Assembly: GCF_003966955.1 (NCBI RefSeq) | Contig: NZ_AP019367.1 | Span: forward strand, 1,116,001 to 1,180,000 | DNA: 64,000 nucleotides | Direction: 5' to 3' | Origin: Parolsenella catena | GTDB lineage: Bacteria > Actinomycetota > Coriobacteriia > Coriobacteriales > Atopobiaceae | Part shown: positions 1 to 8,913 of the stretch, piece after piece | Position numbering within the stretch: the first letter of the stretch is position 1 | Layout of the letters: every line of letters starts with the position of its first letter | Program-made: the position numbers and the translations under genes | Notes under the pieces: generated by a model | The model's database searches: none | The model's input: only the letters and a program-made list of their open reading frames with translations | What the model was told of the DNA's origin: nothing

Positions 1-1266
1 GAAGCGCATGAGCAGGTTGATGAGCGTGGTCTTGCCAGCGCCCGTGGCGCCCACGATGGCCACCTTCTGGCCCGGCTCGGCCACGAGCGAGACGTCTCGC
101 ATGAGCGGCTTGTCCGCGCTGTAGCCAAAGCGCACGTGCTCGAAGGCCACGCGACCGCGCACGGGTTCGACGGGCGCGAGCACTTCGGCCGGGTCCGCCT
201 CGACCTCGGGCTCGTCGAGCAGGGCGAACACGCGCTCGGCGGCGGCGAGGGCCCCCTGCAGCATGTTGACCGTGAGGCCCAGCTGCGTGAGCGGCTCGGA
301 CGCCTGCGTCACGTACTGGAAGAACGCCTGGAACACGCCAACCGAAAGCTGGCCGGCGATGAGCATCTGACCGGCGAGCACCGCGATCGTGACCTGGCAC
401 AGCCGCATGACGAAGCGAATCGCCGGCCCCACGGCGTTCGTGAGGAAGTCAGAGGAGGCCGAGGAGTCCGCAAGGCTCTGCGCGGCCGCAAGCACCTCGC
501 CCGCGCTCGCCTCGTCACGGCCGAACGCCTTGATGACGGCGCGGCCGCTGTAGGCCTCCTCGACACGCCCCGTGAGCGCGCCGAGCGACGCCTGCCGGGC
601 CGTTGCCGCCTTAAGCGTGCGCGTGGCGAACACCTTGGTCACGGCGAGCGCGACCGCCGCGAACGCCAGGAAGATGCATGCGAGGCGCACGTCCACCGTA
701 AGCATGATGAGCACGGCCCCCACCACGGTCATGACGCTCGTGAGCAGTTGCAGCACGCCGCGCTGCAGGACCTCAGACACCTTGTCCAGGTCGTTCGTGG
801 CACGGCTTATCGTGTCGCCGGGCTGGTGGGCGTCGAAGTAGGACAGTGGCAGGCGCGCGAGCTTGGCAGAGATCCGCTCGCGCAGGCGCAGGTTCAGGCG
901 CTCGGCAAAGCTCGCCATGACGAGGTCGTTGAACGAGTAGAACGCCCAGGCGGCCGTCCAGATGCCGAGGAACGTCAGCACGCGCGCGCCGCCGTTCTCG
1001 AGCGTGAGCACGAACGGCTCGCCCGAGGCGAAGCTCGCCTGGATCTTTGCCCACAGCATGTCTATGACGCTCGCGCTGAAGCCCACGGCGGCCAGCGTGG
1101 CCACAACGTAGAGCACGGCCGACACCGTGCACGCCACGATGCGCCAGCGAAGGCCGACCATGGCGTCCCACAGCCTCGCGATGGTCGCGAGCGCGTTCTT
1201 TGGCACCTCGAGCTCCTCGGCGGTCTCGGGCGCCTGGTACTCGGGCTGGTCGTTGTCGCTAGCCAC
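1..1266 (-). CDS. ABC exporter subunit, permease fused to ATPase (3' end outside window)
   Basis: This is the second half of a heterodimeric ABC exporter of the multidrug/lipid type. The protein starts with GTG at 1266 (VASDNDQPEYQAPE...), because AAGGAGG lies nine bases upstream and no better start exists. It overlaps the stop of the upstream partner by eight bases, so the two are translationally coupled. A type-1 exporter transmembrane domain (six-helix fold, ending in the usual DEPEVEADP linker) is followed by the start of the nucleotide-binding domain. The Walker A motif GATGAGKTT is readable at the very edge of the window, so the signature motif, Walker B and C-terminus are not visible. 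Substrate cannot be told from sequence. Confidence 0.9.
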   Translation of the reverse strand, partial: MASDNDQPEYQAPETAEELEVPKNALATIARLWDAMVGLRWRIVACTVSAVLYVVATLAAVGFSASVIDMLWAKIQASFASGEPFVLTLENGGARVLTFLGIWTAAWAFYSFNDLVMASFAERLNLRLRERISAKLARLPLSYFDAHQPGDTISRATNDLDKVSEVLQRGVLQLLTSVMTVVGAVLIMLTVDVRLACIFLAFAAVALAVTKVFATRTLKAATARQASLGALTGRVEEAYSGRAVIKAFGRDEASAGEVLAAAQSLADSSASSDFLTNAVGPAIRFVMRLCQVTIAVLAGQMLIAGQLSVGVFQAFFQYVTQASEPLTQLGLTVNMLQGALAAAERVFALLDEPEVEADPAEVLAPVEPVRGRVAFEHVRFGYSADKPLMRDVSLVAEPGQKVAIVGATGAGKTTLINLLMRF

Positions 1267-3064
1267 GGCTGGCCTCCTTCCTGGCCTGGGACTGAGCGAT
1301 GGCGCGGTAGGTCTCGCACGTCCCCATGAGCTCGTCGTGGCCGCCCAGGCCTACGATCTGCCCGTCCTTGAGCACCACGATCTGGTCCGCCTCGCGAATC
1401 GTGCTCACGCGCTGGGCGATGATGAGCGTGGCGGCACGCGCCAGCTCGGGCGCGAGCGCGTGGCGAAGCGCCGCGTCGGTCTTGAAGTCGAGCGCGGAGA
1501 ACGAGTCGTCGAACACGTAGAGGTCCGCATGGCGCACGAGGGCGCGCGCGATGGCGAGGCGTTGGCGCTGCCCTCCCGAGAAGTTCGTGCCGCCCTGGGC
1601 CACGCGGGCGCCCAGTCCGTCGGGAAGCTCGCGCACGAAGCCGGCCTGCGCCACGTCGAGCGCGTGCCACAGCTCCTCGTCGGTGGCCTCGGCACGACCG
1701 TGACGGAGGTTCTCGGCAATCGTGCCGCTGAACAGCCACGCCTTCTGGGGCACGTAGGCAACGTGCTCGCGCAGCGTCTGCTGGGACACGTCGCGAACGT
1801 CGGCGTCGCCAAGCAGCACGCGCCCCTCCGTGGCGTCACAGAAGCGCAGCAGCATCTTGGCCACGGTGGACTTGCCCGAGCCGGTGTTGCCGATGATGGC
1901 GCACACCTGCCCGCGGCGGACGGAGAAGTCAAGGTTGCGCAGGGTGTCCTCGTCGGCGTCCGCGTAGCGAAGCGACGCGTGGTCAAAGCGGGCCACGACT
2001 CCCGAGGAGAGGTCCGGCTCCACGCAGCGCTCGGCATCGGACACCTCGGGGCGCACGGCGAGGACCTCGGCCGCGCGTCCGAGGCAGGCAAGCGCACGCG
2101 GAACGGAGAGCATCGCGAACTGGGCCATCATCATGAAGAACATGATGAGCATGGCGTACTCGATGAGGGCCGAGATGGAGCCGATCTGCATGGCGTGGGC
2201 GCCCACGCGGTTGGCACCCAGCCACATGGTGAGCGACTCGACGCCGTTCATGAGGAAGAACGTCATGAGGTCTGTCGTGGCGAAGACGTAGTTCACGCGG
2301 ATGGCGTTTCTCGCGTAGGCGTCAAATGTCTCGTCAAGACGCTCGCGGGTGAGCTCCTCGCGCCCGAACGCACGCACGACGCGCACGCCCGTGATGGCCT
2401 CGCGCAGGCGGGCGTTCATCGCGTCGATGAAGCCCTGCAGGCGCGTGAACACGGGCGCCGTGCCGCGGATGGCCACAAGCGAGATGGAGAGCGTCACGAG
2501 CGTGACCGCGAGCAGCACCCAGCCCATGACGAAGTCCGTGGAGAACGCCAGCCCCACCGAGATGGCGCACATGATGGGCACGGGGAGAATCATGAGCACG
2601 GTCATGAGCAGCGTCTGCTGCACCACGTTGGCGTCCGACAGCGTGCGCGTGATCATCGACCCCGTGCCAAAGCGGTTGAAGTCCGCGGCCGAGAAGGCAA
2701 GCGAGGCGCGGTAGACGCGCATGCGAAGGTCTCGCCCCACATTGGCGCACAGGCGGCTCGCGAGCCACGTCGAGGCGATGTAGCCAAACGAGCCCACGAG
2801 CGCCGCGGCGAGCATAAGCGCGCCGTGGGCGAGGAACTCGTTGGCGTCCTGCGTGGTGACCGCCGTGTTGATCATGGCCGAGAGCTGCGTGGGGATGAGC
2901 AGCATGCCCGAGAGGTCAAACAGCATGGCCACGAACGTGGCCGCGGCAAGCCCCCGATAGGGCGAGACGAGCTGCCCGAGAAGCGCGATCGAGGCCCGCC
3001 ACGACGCACCGGCGCCCTCGCGGGCCTCGCGGCGAAGCTCCTGTTCGATGGTGGTCTCGCTCAC
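1259..3064 (-). CDS. ABC exporter subunit with degenerate Walker B, 601 aa
   Basis: First gene of the exporter pair. About 320 N-terminal residues form a six-helix type-1 exporter domain, followed by an ATPase domain with Walker A GNTGSGKST, signature FSGGQRQR and Walker B DLYVFDDSFSALD. Asp occupies the place of the catalytic Glu, so this chain probably carries the non-hydrolysing site, as in TM287/288-type heterodimers (known for the family; the assignment here is inference). The start is GTG at 3064 with GGAAGGAG seven bases upstream. The gap to coaD upstream is 108 bases with no clear terminator. The partner gene overlaps its stop. Transport substrate unknown. Confidence 0.93.
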   Translation of the reverse strand: MSETTIEQELRREAREGAGASWRASIALLGQLVSPYRGLAAATFVAMLFDLSGMLLIPTQLSAMINTAVTTQDANEFLAHGALMLAAALVGSFGYIASTWLASRLCANVGRDLRMRVYRASLAFSAADFNRFGTGSMITRTLSDANVVQQTLLMTVLMILPVPIMCAISVGLAFSTDFVMGWVLLAVTLVTLSISLVAIRGTAPVFTRLQGFIDAMNARLREAITGVRVVRAFGREELTRERLDETFDAYARNAIRVNYVFATTDLMTFFLMNGVESLTMWLGANRVGAHAMQIGSISALIEYAMLIMFFMMMAQFAMLSVPRALACLGRAAEVLAVRPEVSDAERCVEPDLSSGVVARFDHASLRYADADEDTLRNLDFSVRRGQVCAIIGNTGSGKSTVAKMLLRFCDATEGRVLLGDADVRDVSQQTLREHVAYVPQKAWLFSGTIAENLRHGRAEATDEELWHALDVAQAGFVRELPDGLGARVAQGGTNFSGGQRQRLAIARALVRHADLYVFDDSFSALDFKTDAALRHALAPELARAATLIIAQRVSTIREADQIVVLKDGQIVGLGGHDELMGTCETYRAIAQSQARKEASRG

Positions 3065-3172
3065 TTTGGCTCCTTCCTTGGGATAAGAAACCGCGAGAGC
3101 TGCATTCGAGACAGATTACACCCCTCATGGAGGCCAAAAGTGTCTCATTTGCAGCGCTCGCGACCCTGAGAG

Positions 3173-3691
3173 CTATGCGGTCAAGAAGTGCTCGCGGAGC
3201 TTTTTCACGACGCATGGCGGCACGAGCATGGAGACGTCGGCGCCGAGGCCGGCGAGCTCGCGGACGATGGAGCTCGAGACGTAGCCGTAGGCGGGGTTGC
3301 TCATGACGAAGATGCTCTCCACGTCTGGCGCGAGGCGGAAGTTGAGGTCCGCCTGCTGCAGCTCGTACTCGAAGTCCGTCATGGCACGCAGGCCCTTCAC
3401 GACCGCGCCCGCGCCCACCTCGTGGCAGAAGTCCACGAGAAGGCCGGTGAGCGGACGGACGTCCACGCCCTCGCTCACGCCCTCGTCGGCAAGCGCCTGG
3501 CGGGCCAGCTCCACGCGCTCGTCCAGCGTGAGCGCGGGGCCCGTGCCGTTCTTGCCCAGGCTCGCGGCAACGGCCACGGTCACGCGTCCCGCGATGCGGC
3601 GGGCGCGGCGCACGACGTCGATGTGACCATAGGTTATGGGGTCGAACGTGCCGGGGACGACGACATGCTCAACGCGATCGGTGTGCTCCAC
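3173..3691 (-). CDS. coaD: Phosphopantetheine adenylyltransferase
   Basis: Cytosolic enzyme of coenzyme A synthesis that joins 4'-phosphopantetheine and ATP to dephospho-CoA. The N-terminal VVVPGTFDPITYGHIDVV carries the nucleotidyltransferase GH motif, and the C-terminal half has YGYVSSSIVRELA, the family's ISSS(x)VRE signature. I place the start at the GTG at 3691 (172 aa, usual about 160) because GGAGG sits five to six bases ahead of it. A TTG at 3703 would add four residues but has no ribosome site. The Shine-Dalgarno lies just past the rsmD stop, so the gene is probably coupled to rsmD, a pairing conserved in many bacteria. Confidence 0.95.
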   Translation of the reverse strand: MEHTDRVEHVVVPGTFDPITYGHIDVVRRARRIAGRVTVAVAASLGKNGTGPALTLDERVELARQALADEGVSEGVDVRPLTGLLVDFCHEVGAGAVVKGLRAMTDFEYELQQADLNFRLAPDVESIFVMSNPAYGYVSSSIVRELAGLGADVSMLVPPCVVKKLREHFLTA

Positions 3692-3706
3692 AAAGGCCTC
3701 CAAGCC

Positions 3707-4282
3707 CTAGCCCTGTCTGCCGAGAAGGTCGACGGCCGTCTGACCATAGCGCTTCTGCTTGAGCGCCACAAACCCAGACGGGCAGATCGTGGGCCTGCTC
3801 GCGCTGCGCTCGTAGAGCACGAGCGCGCCCGCGGCGAGAAGCCCGCTTGCGTCCAGCGCCTCGACGAGGCCAGAGACGACGTCCACGGCCGTGGCGTACG
3901 GCGGGTCGAGCACCACGATGTCAAACGGCGCGCCCGCAAGCGAGCCCGCGGCCGCCAGACGGCACGAGTCTCCCCTCGTGACCGAGAAGCGCGAGCTTGC
4001 GGCCCCCAGCGTGGCGGCATTGCGGCGCACGCGCGCGCAGGCGCCGCGGTCGAGGTCGACGAACGTCGCGTGCGCGGCCCCGCGGCTCAGAAGCTCGAGC
4101 CCCAGGGCGCCCGAGCCGGCGAAGGCGTCGAGCACGCTCGCGCCATCGAGCGTGAGGCCGCGGGCGCTCATGAGCATGGACGAGACCGCCTCGCGCACGC
4201 GGTCCGTCGTGGGCCTCGTGACGTCGCGGCCCTCAGGCGCCTCGATGGGATGACCCTTCCACTCTCCGCCAACGATCCTCAT
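3707..4282 (-). CDS. rsmD: 16S rRNA (guanine(966)-N2)-methyltransferase RsmD, 191 aa
   Basis: SAM-dependent methyltransferase that modifies G966 of 16S rRNA during 30S assembly. Visible landmarks are the N-terminal MRIVGGEWKG (typical RsmD opening), the SAM-binding loop VLDAFAGSGALGLELLSRG, and the catalytic VVLDPPYA (N6/N2-amino MTase D/NPPY motif). The ATG at 4282 overlaps the recG stop in an ATGA quartet and is preceded by GAGGGGAG. Length and order recG-rsmD-coaD are ordinary. Confidence 0.95.
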   Translation of the reverse strand: MRIVGGEWKGHPIEAPEGRDVTRPTTDRVREAVSSMLMSARGLTLDGASVLDAFAGSGALGLELLSRGAAHATFVDLDRGACARVRRNAATLGAASSRFSVTRGDSCRLAAAGSLAGAPFDIVVLDPPYATAVDVVSGLVEALDASGLLAAGALVLYERSASRPTICPSGFVALKQKRYGQTAVDLLGRQG

Positions 4283-6501
4283 GCGTCTCCCCTCTCTCCC
4301 TTGAAGTATGCGCCGAACCTTCGCCTGACCTCGCGCGCGAGCGGCGCGTGCCGCGCATCCGTGAGCGAGGGGTCTTTTGCCACCAGGTGCGCCGCGTCCT
4401 CATGCGCGGCCGCCACGAGGTCGGCGTCTGCGATCATGTCTACGTGACGAAGCGTCACGCCGCCGCTCTGCCTATATCCCAGGACCTCGCCCTCGTGGCG
4501 CAGTCGCAGGTCCATCTCCGCCAGGGCAAAGCCGTCGCTCGTCTTCTCGAGGGCGCGCAGGCGCTTGCGTGCCGGGCTCGTCCCGCGCGCGGCGCTCACG
4601 AGAAACACCGTGCCGGCATCCTCGCCGCGGCCCACGCGGCCACGGAGCTGGTGCAGCGTCGCCAGGCCAAAGCGGTCGGCGTCCCACACCATCATGACCG
4701 TGGCGTTGGGCACGTCCACGCCCACCTCCACGACCGTGGTCGAAACGAGCACCTTGACCTCGCCCGCGCGAAACGCGGCCATGGCCTCGTCCTTCTCGGC
4801 GGCGCTCATGCGGCCAGTCACGAGGCCCATGCGCACGCCGCGAAAGACGCGGTCCCGGAGCCGCTCGTAGACGGCCCGGGCGGAGTGCGGACGGGCGCTT
4901 GTCTGGGCGAGCTCGGAGACGGGCACGTCGTCGAGCCCCGCGCCGTCATCGGCGTCGTCCACGAGCGGGCAGATGACGTAGGCCTGGTGCCCCGCCGCGA
5001 CGGCCTCGGCGATGGCCGTGTGGGCGAGGTCGACGTTCTCGGGCGTGATGACCTTCGTGGTGACGCCAGCGCCGGCGTGCGGGCGTTGGGCGATGCGCGA
5101 GCAGGCAAGGTCGCCGTAGACGGACAGCGCCAGCGTGCGCGGGATGGGCGTCGCCGTCATCGTGAGCTGGTCTGGGGCCGTGCCCTTGGAGCGCAGGCGG
5201 GCGCGCTGCCCCACGCCAAAGCGGTGCTGCTCGTCCACGACGACAAGGGACAGGTCGTCAAAGGCCAGGTCATCGCCGAGAACGGCCGTGGTGCCAAACA
5301 AGACGGAAAGCGTGCCGGACGCAAGCCCCGCCGCCGTGGCCCCGCGCTCCGCCACAGGAGTCGACCCCGTGACGAGAGCCCATGAGACACCCGCGCGGTC
5401 GAGCACGGGGCCGAGCTTCTCGGCATACTGACGCGCGAGCACGGAGGTGGGCGCCATGACGGCGGCCTGGGAGCCGGAGTCTGCCACGGCGGCGAGCGCC
5501 ACGGCCGCCACTGCCGTCTTACCGGTGCCCACGTCTCCCAAGAGCAGCCGGTTCATGGGCGCAGGCGCCGCCATGTCGGCCAGTATCTCGTCGGCGGCCT
5601 GGCGCTGCTCGGCCGTGAGCTCAAACGGCAGGGCCGCGAGGAGGGCCGAGACATGCGGCCCACCAACGACGTGCTCGTGGGGCGCCACGTCCGCAAGCTC
5701 GATGGCCCTCCGCGCGAGAAGCGCCGCCTGAAGGCACAGCAGCTCGTCGTAGGCGAGGCGGCGCCGCGCGCGCTCTGCAGCCGCGCGACCGCTTGGGAAG
5801 TGCGCCTCGCGAAGTGCGCGGGCCTCGGTCATGAACTCGCGCGACGCCACGAGCGAGGCGGGCATGAAGTCGCAGGCGTCCCCGTAGTCCGCGAGCGCGG
5901 CGCTCTCGATGCGACGCATCCACGCAGGCGAGAGCCCGTCCGTGGCGCCATGGACAGGCAGCATGCGCGCAAAGCTCGCCGCGGTGGCGGCGCCCTCCCC
6001 CGCCTTGGCGACGACCTCGTGGAACTGCGGCGTCATCTGCTTGAAGCCATAGGCGAACGTCACCTTGCCGGAGACGGCAAGCGTGTCTCCCACGTGGATC
6101 TGCTCGGCAAGCCAGGGCTGCTTGAAGAAGGCGCACATGAGCACGCCCGTGGCGTCCACGAGCGCCACCTCGACGATCTGCAGGCGGGGGCGGGGACGCT
6201 TGAGCGTCACCTTGTCCACGCTGCCCACGACCGTGGCCTGCTCGCCCACGTCGGCACCAGCCACGGGCGTGATCCTCGTGAAGTCCAGGTAGCGATGAGG
6301 CACGTGCTGCAGGGCGTCTCGCACGGAGGAGATGTCAAGGCGCCCCAAGGCCTCGGCGCGGGCGCCGCGAGCAAAGCGCAGGCGCGAGACGTCACCGTCC
6401 CACGCCTGCGTGCGCGCAAGGCGCACGGACGCCTCGCAGATGTTTGGAAGGGTGCCGCGCTTGCCGGCTCCACTCACCTCGGTCACGGGAGATACACGCA
6501 A
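4279..6501 (-). CDS. recG: ATP-dependent DNA helicase RecG
   Basis: Branch-migrating helicase that remodels stalled forks and Holliday junctions. An N-terminal wedge/OB region (HRYLDFTRITPVAGADVGEQATVVG) precedes two helicase domains: Walker A GDVGTGKTAV, DEQH box VVDEQHRFGVGQR, TATPIPRTLALSVYGDL, and the C-terminal motifs MSAAEKDEAMAAFRAGEVKVLVSTTVVEVGVDVPNA and QLRGRVGRG. The TTG at 6501 follows the fakA-like stop directly but has no convincing ribosome site; a downstream GTG within the next 30 codons is possible, so the N-terminus is uncertain. About 740 residues is within the family's range. Confidence 0.94.
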   Translation of the reverse strand: MRVSPVTEVSGAGKRGTLPNICEASVRLARTQAWDGDVSRLRFARGARAEALGRLDISSVRDALQHVPHRYLDFTRITPVAGADVGEQATVVGSVDKVTLKRPRPRLQIVEVALVDATGVLMCAFFKQPWLAEQIHVGDTLAVSGKVTFAYGFKQMTPQFHEVVAKAGEGAATAASFARMLPVHGATDGLSPAWMRRIESAALADYGDACDFMPASLVASREFMTEARALREAHFPSGRAAAERARRRLAYDELLCLQAALLARRAIELADVAPHEHVVGGPHVSALLAALPFELTAEQRQAADEILADMAAPAPMNRLLLGDVGTGKTAVAAVALAAVADSGSQAAVMAPTSVLARQYAEKLGPVLDRAGVSWALVTGSTPVAERGATAAGLASGTLSVLFGTTAVLGDDLAFDDLSLVVVDEQHRFGVGQRARLRSKGTAPDQLTMTATPIPRTLALSVYGDLACSRIAQRPHAGAGVTTKVITPENVDLAHTAIAEAVAAGHQAYVICPLVDDADDGAGLDDVPVSELAQTSARPHSARAVYERLRDRVFRGVRMGLVTGRMSAAEKDEAMAAFRAGEVKVLVSTTVVEVGVDVPNATVMMVWDADRFGLATLHQLRGRVGRGEDAGTVFLVSAARGTSPARKRLRALEKTSDGFALAEMDLRLRHEGEVLGYRQSGGVTLRHVDMIADADLVAAAHEDAAHLVAKDPSLTDARHAPLAREVRRRFGAYFKGERGDA

Positions 6502-8205
6502 CTACTCGATGGAGAAGATGACGGGGTAGAGCGGCTGGCCACCACGGTGGGCGTCGACCTCGAGGTCGGGCTGGGCGTCCTCGATGCGGTCGCACAGGGC
6601 CTCGAAGCGCTCATCGTCCATGTCCTGCCCGGCAAGGATCGTGAGGGTGTCACCCTCCTGCTCCGCCTGCATCTTGTTGATGAGGTCGAGCGTGACCTGC
6701 TCGACGTCCGAGCCCACGATGGCGATGTCGCCACCGGCGATGCCCATGATGTCGCCGTCGTGGATGGGCGTGCCGTCCGCGGCCTGGGAGTCGCGCACGG
6801 CGTGCGTGACCTCGCCGTCACGCACCTCGGCGATGGCCTCGACCATGGCCTCGGCGTTGTCCTCGGCGCTAGCATCGACATCGACGGCGAACATGGCAGC
6901 GAAGGCCTGGGGCACGGTCTTGGTGGGAACGACGACGATCTTGAAGTCCTCGCTCGCGCTCGCGGCGGCCTCCGCGGCCATGCGGATGTTGCCGTTGTTG
7001 GGAAGCACGATGACGCTCTCGGCGTTGGCCACGGCGGCGGCGTCGAGGATGTCGGCCGTGGAGGGGTTCATCGTCTGGCCACCGGAAACCACGACGTCCA
7101 CGCCGAGCGACTTCAGGATCTCCGCCTCGCCGTCACCGGCCGCCACGGCCACGAACCCGAGCTGCTTGCGCGGCTCGGCGGGCTTGGCGGCAGCGGCCTG
7201 GTCCGCGGCGATGCCAGCCGTGCGGTCATGGGCCTCCATGTCCATGTTGTGGATGAAGACCTCATAGACCTGGCCGTACTTGAGCATGTACTCGAGCACG
7301 CGGTTGGGCTCGTTGGAGTGAACGTGGACCTTGAAGTCCGGGAAGGAGCCCACGACGAGCTCGCAGTCGCCGAGCGTGGCGAGGTGCGCGAGCGCGGCGT
7401 CCGGGTCGAAGCCCTCCTCGGCCTTGAAGAGGAACTCGTTGCAGTAGCGGTACTCGGAGCCCTCCCAGTCGTCGTTGAGCTCGATGGCCACGCGGGCGTC
7501 GGCGGCGTTGTGGGCGCCGGAGGCCGTGGCAACCGACGTGTCGAAGTCGATGGCGGCGCCGACCTTGCCGAGCGCGGCGTTCACGAAGGCCTCGACGAAC
7601 GTGGCGAAGCCGTAGGCGCCGGAGTCAACGACGCCGTTCTCCTTGAGGACGGGCAGCAGGTCGGGCGTGCGGGCCACGGACTCGTAGGCCTCCACGACGA
7701 GGGCCTCGAGCATCTCGGGCACGCCCATCTTCTCCTTGGCGCAGCGGTCCGCGCGCGAGGAGATGTCGCGGATGACCGTGAGGATCGTGCCCTCGACGGG
7801 CTTGCGGACGGCCTTGAAGGCAACCTTGACGCTGTTGCGGAAGGCGACGGCGATGTCGTCTGCCGTCACGGGGTCGTGGGCGCCGACGAGGCCCTCGGCC
7901 ATGCCGCGCAGGATCTGGCTCGTGATGACGCCGGAGTTGCCGCGGGCGCCCATGAGCGAGCCGTGGGTGATCGCCTTGGCGACGGCGGCCATGTCGGAGT
8001 CTGCCGGCAGCGCCGCGACCTCGCGCACGACGGTGCCGAGCGTGAGCGACATGTTCGTGCCGGTGTCACCGTCGGGCACGGGGAAGACGTTGAGCTTGTT
8101 GATGTCCTCGGACTTGTCGGCGACGGCCTGGGCGGCCACGGGGAAGCACGAGCGAATCACGTTGGCAATCATGTCTGAGAAATCTCCAAATCGTATGGCA
8201 GGCAC
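6502..8205 (-). CDS. fakA: FakA-like fatty acid kinase / DhaL-domain protein, 567 aa
   Basis: Member of the YloV/FakA family, which phosphorylates fatty acids bound to a FakB (DegV) protein so they can enter phospholipid synthesis. The DhaL nucleotide domain carries NVFPVPDGDTGTNMSLT with the Mg-binding aspartates, then GARGNSGVITSQILRG. The C-terminal half (GFVAVAAGDGEAEILKSLGVDVVVSGGQTMNPST) is the usual FakB-binding DegV-like region. The GTG at 8205 gives the family's N-terminal segment but has a weak ribosome site; ATG at 8172 has GGAG eleven bases upstream and is the alternative. No fakB lies nearby. It follows the Asp23 gene by 57 bases, the common arrangement. Confidence 0.9.
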   Translation of the reverse strand: MPAIRFGDFSDMIANVIRSCFPVAAQAVADKSEDINKLNVFPVPDGDTGTNMSLTLGTVVREVAALPADSDMAAVAKAITHGSLMGARGNSGVITSQILRGMAEGLVGAHDPVTADDIAVAFRNSVKVAFKAVRKPVEGTILTVIRDISSRADRCAKEKMGVPEMLEALVVEAYESVARTPDLLPVLKENGVVDSGAYGFATFVEAFVNAALGKVGAAIDFDTSVATASGAHNAADARVAIELNDDWEGSEYRYCNEFLFKAEEGFDPDAALAHLATLGDCELVVGSFPDFKVHVHSNEPNRVLEYMLKYGQVYEVFIHNMDMEAHDRTAGIAADQAAAAKPAEPRKQLGFVAVAAGDGEAEILKSLGVDVVVSGGQTMNPSTADILDAAAVANAESVIVLPNNGNIRMAAEAAASASEDFKIVVVPTKTVPQAFAAMFAVDVDASAEDNAEAMVEAIAEVRDGEVTHAVRDSQAADGTPIHDGDIMGIAGGDIAIVGSDVEQVTLDLINKMQAEQEGDTLTILAGQDMDDERFEALCDRIEDAQPDLEVDAHRGGQPLYPVIFSIE

Positions 8206-8262
8206 GACGGGGCGCCTGGGCGTGCAGCGACCCGGCGCGGGCCGGGTCGGCGATCGGGGCTG

Positions 8263-8610
8263 CTACTTGTTGGCGCGAAGGTCCTCGACGTGAACCGTGA
8301 CGTCGGCGTTGTCGATCTCGGCGACCTCCTTGAGCGTGAAGCGGACGGCGCTCTCGAGGTTGCACGAGACGCTCGCCATGTTGACGCCCTGCTCGAGCAC
8401 CGTGTGCAGGTCAACCTTGACGCGTCCCTCACACGTGCTCACGTCGATGCCCTTGCGCAGGCTGCCGAGCGAGAGCAGGCGCACGATGTTGTCCTGGGCG
8501 TCCGTGTATGCCATGCCCACGACGCCGTAGCACTCGAGTGCGGCGTAGCCGGCGAGGTCGGCGATGACGTCATTGGAGACCCGGAGCGTACCGGGGATGG
8601 TCTGTGCCAT
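8263..8610 (-). CDS. Asp23/Gls24 family protein, 115 aa
   Basis: Small soluble Asp23/Gls24 protein of the kind encoded directly before fakA in Firmicutes and Actinobacteria. The opening PGTLRVSNDVIADLAGYAALECYGVVGM and the middle VDLHTVLEQGVNMASVSCNLESAVRFTL match the family pattern. Members are linked to envelope stress or to membrane-anchored scaffolds, but no catalytic role is known, so I do not give one. The ATG has GGAGAG eight bases upstream. A TATACT -10-like box (8676-8681, minus strand) lies about 65 bases upstream, so it probably opens the fakA-recG-rsmD-coaD transcript. Confidence 0.9.
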   Translation of the reverse strand: MAQTIPGTLRVSNDVIADLAGYAALECYGVVGMAYTDAQDNIVRLLSLGSLRKGIDVSTCEGRVKVDLHTVLEQGVNMASVSCNLESAVRFTLKEVAEIDNADVTVHVEDLRANK

Positions 8611-8913
8611 GCGTCTCTCCTCTCACAGAGCGACGGGTCACGCCGCCGCTTCCGAGACTTCATATATCCATCGAAGTATAGCGCGAAGGCACGCGACGAC
8701 ACGTGGCACGGCACGCCATCTCAACAACATCGCTGCATAACGCCGCGTTATGTCAACAGCGCGGGGCCGAGGGTCCCTCGCTCGGGCCTCGCGGCCAGCG
8801 AGGGCGGCAGTCACCGCAGGCCGTACCGTTCACGGATTTCTCAACACATGAATTCATGAACACCTAAACTGTCGACCGTTAAGGCTTCCTGGGAGAGCAC
8901 GACGGGAGACGCG
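8611..8913. other. Divergent intergenic region with three inverted repeats
   Basis: About 300 bases separate the minus-strand Asp23 gene from the plus-strand amidohydrolase. It holds a TATACT -10-like hexamer for the minus strand (8676-8681), a 17-bp palindrome CATAACG-CCG-CGTTATG (8736-8752), a larger G/C hairpin with CCCTCGCT/AGCGAGGG arms (about 8776-8806, no T run), and a perfect 12-bp palindrome CATGAATTCATG (8847-8858) 56 bases ahead of the amidohydrolase start. No open reading frame with a ribosome site was seen. The palindromes are candidate operators only. Confidence 0.5.
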
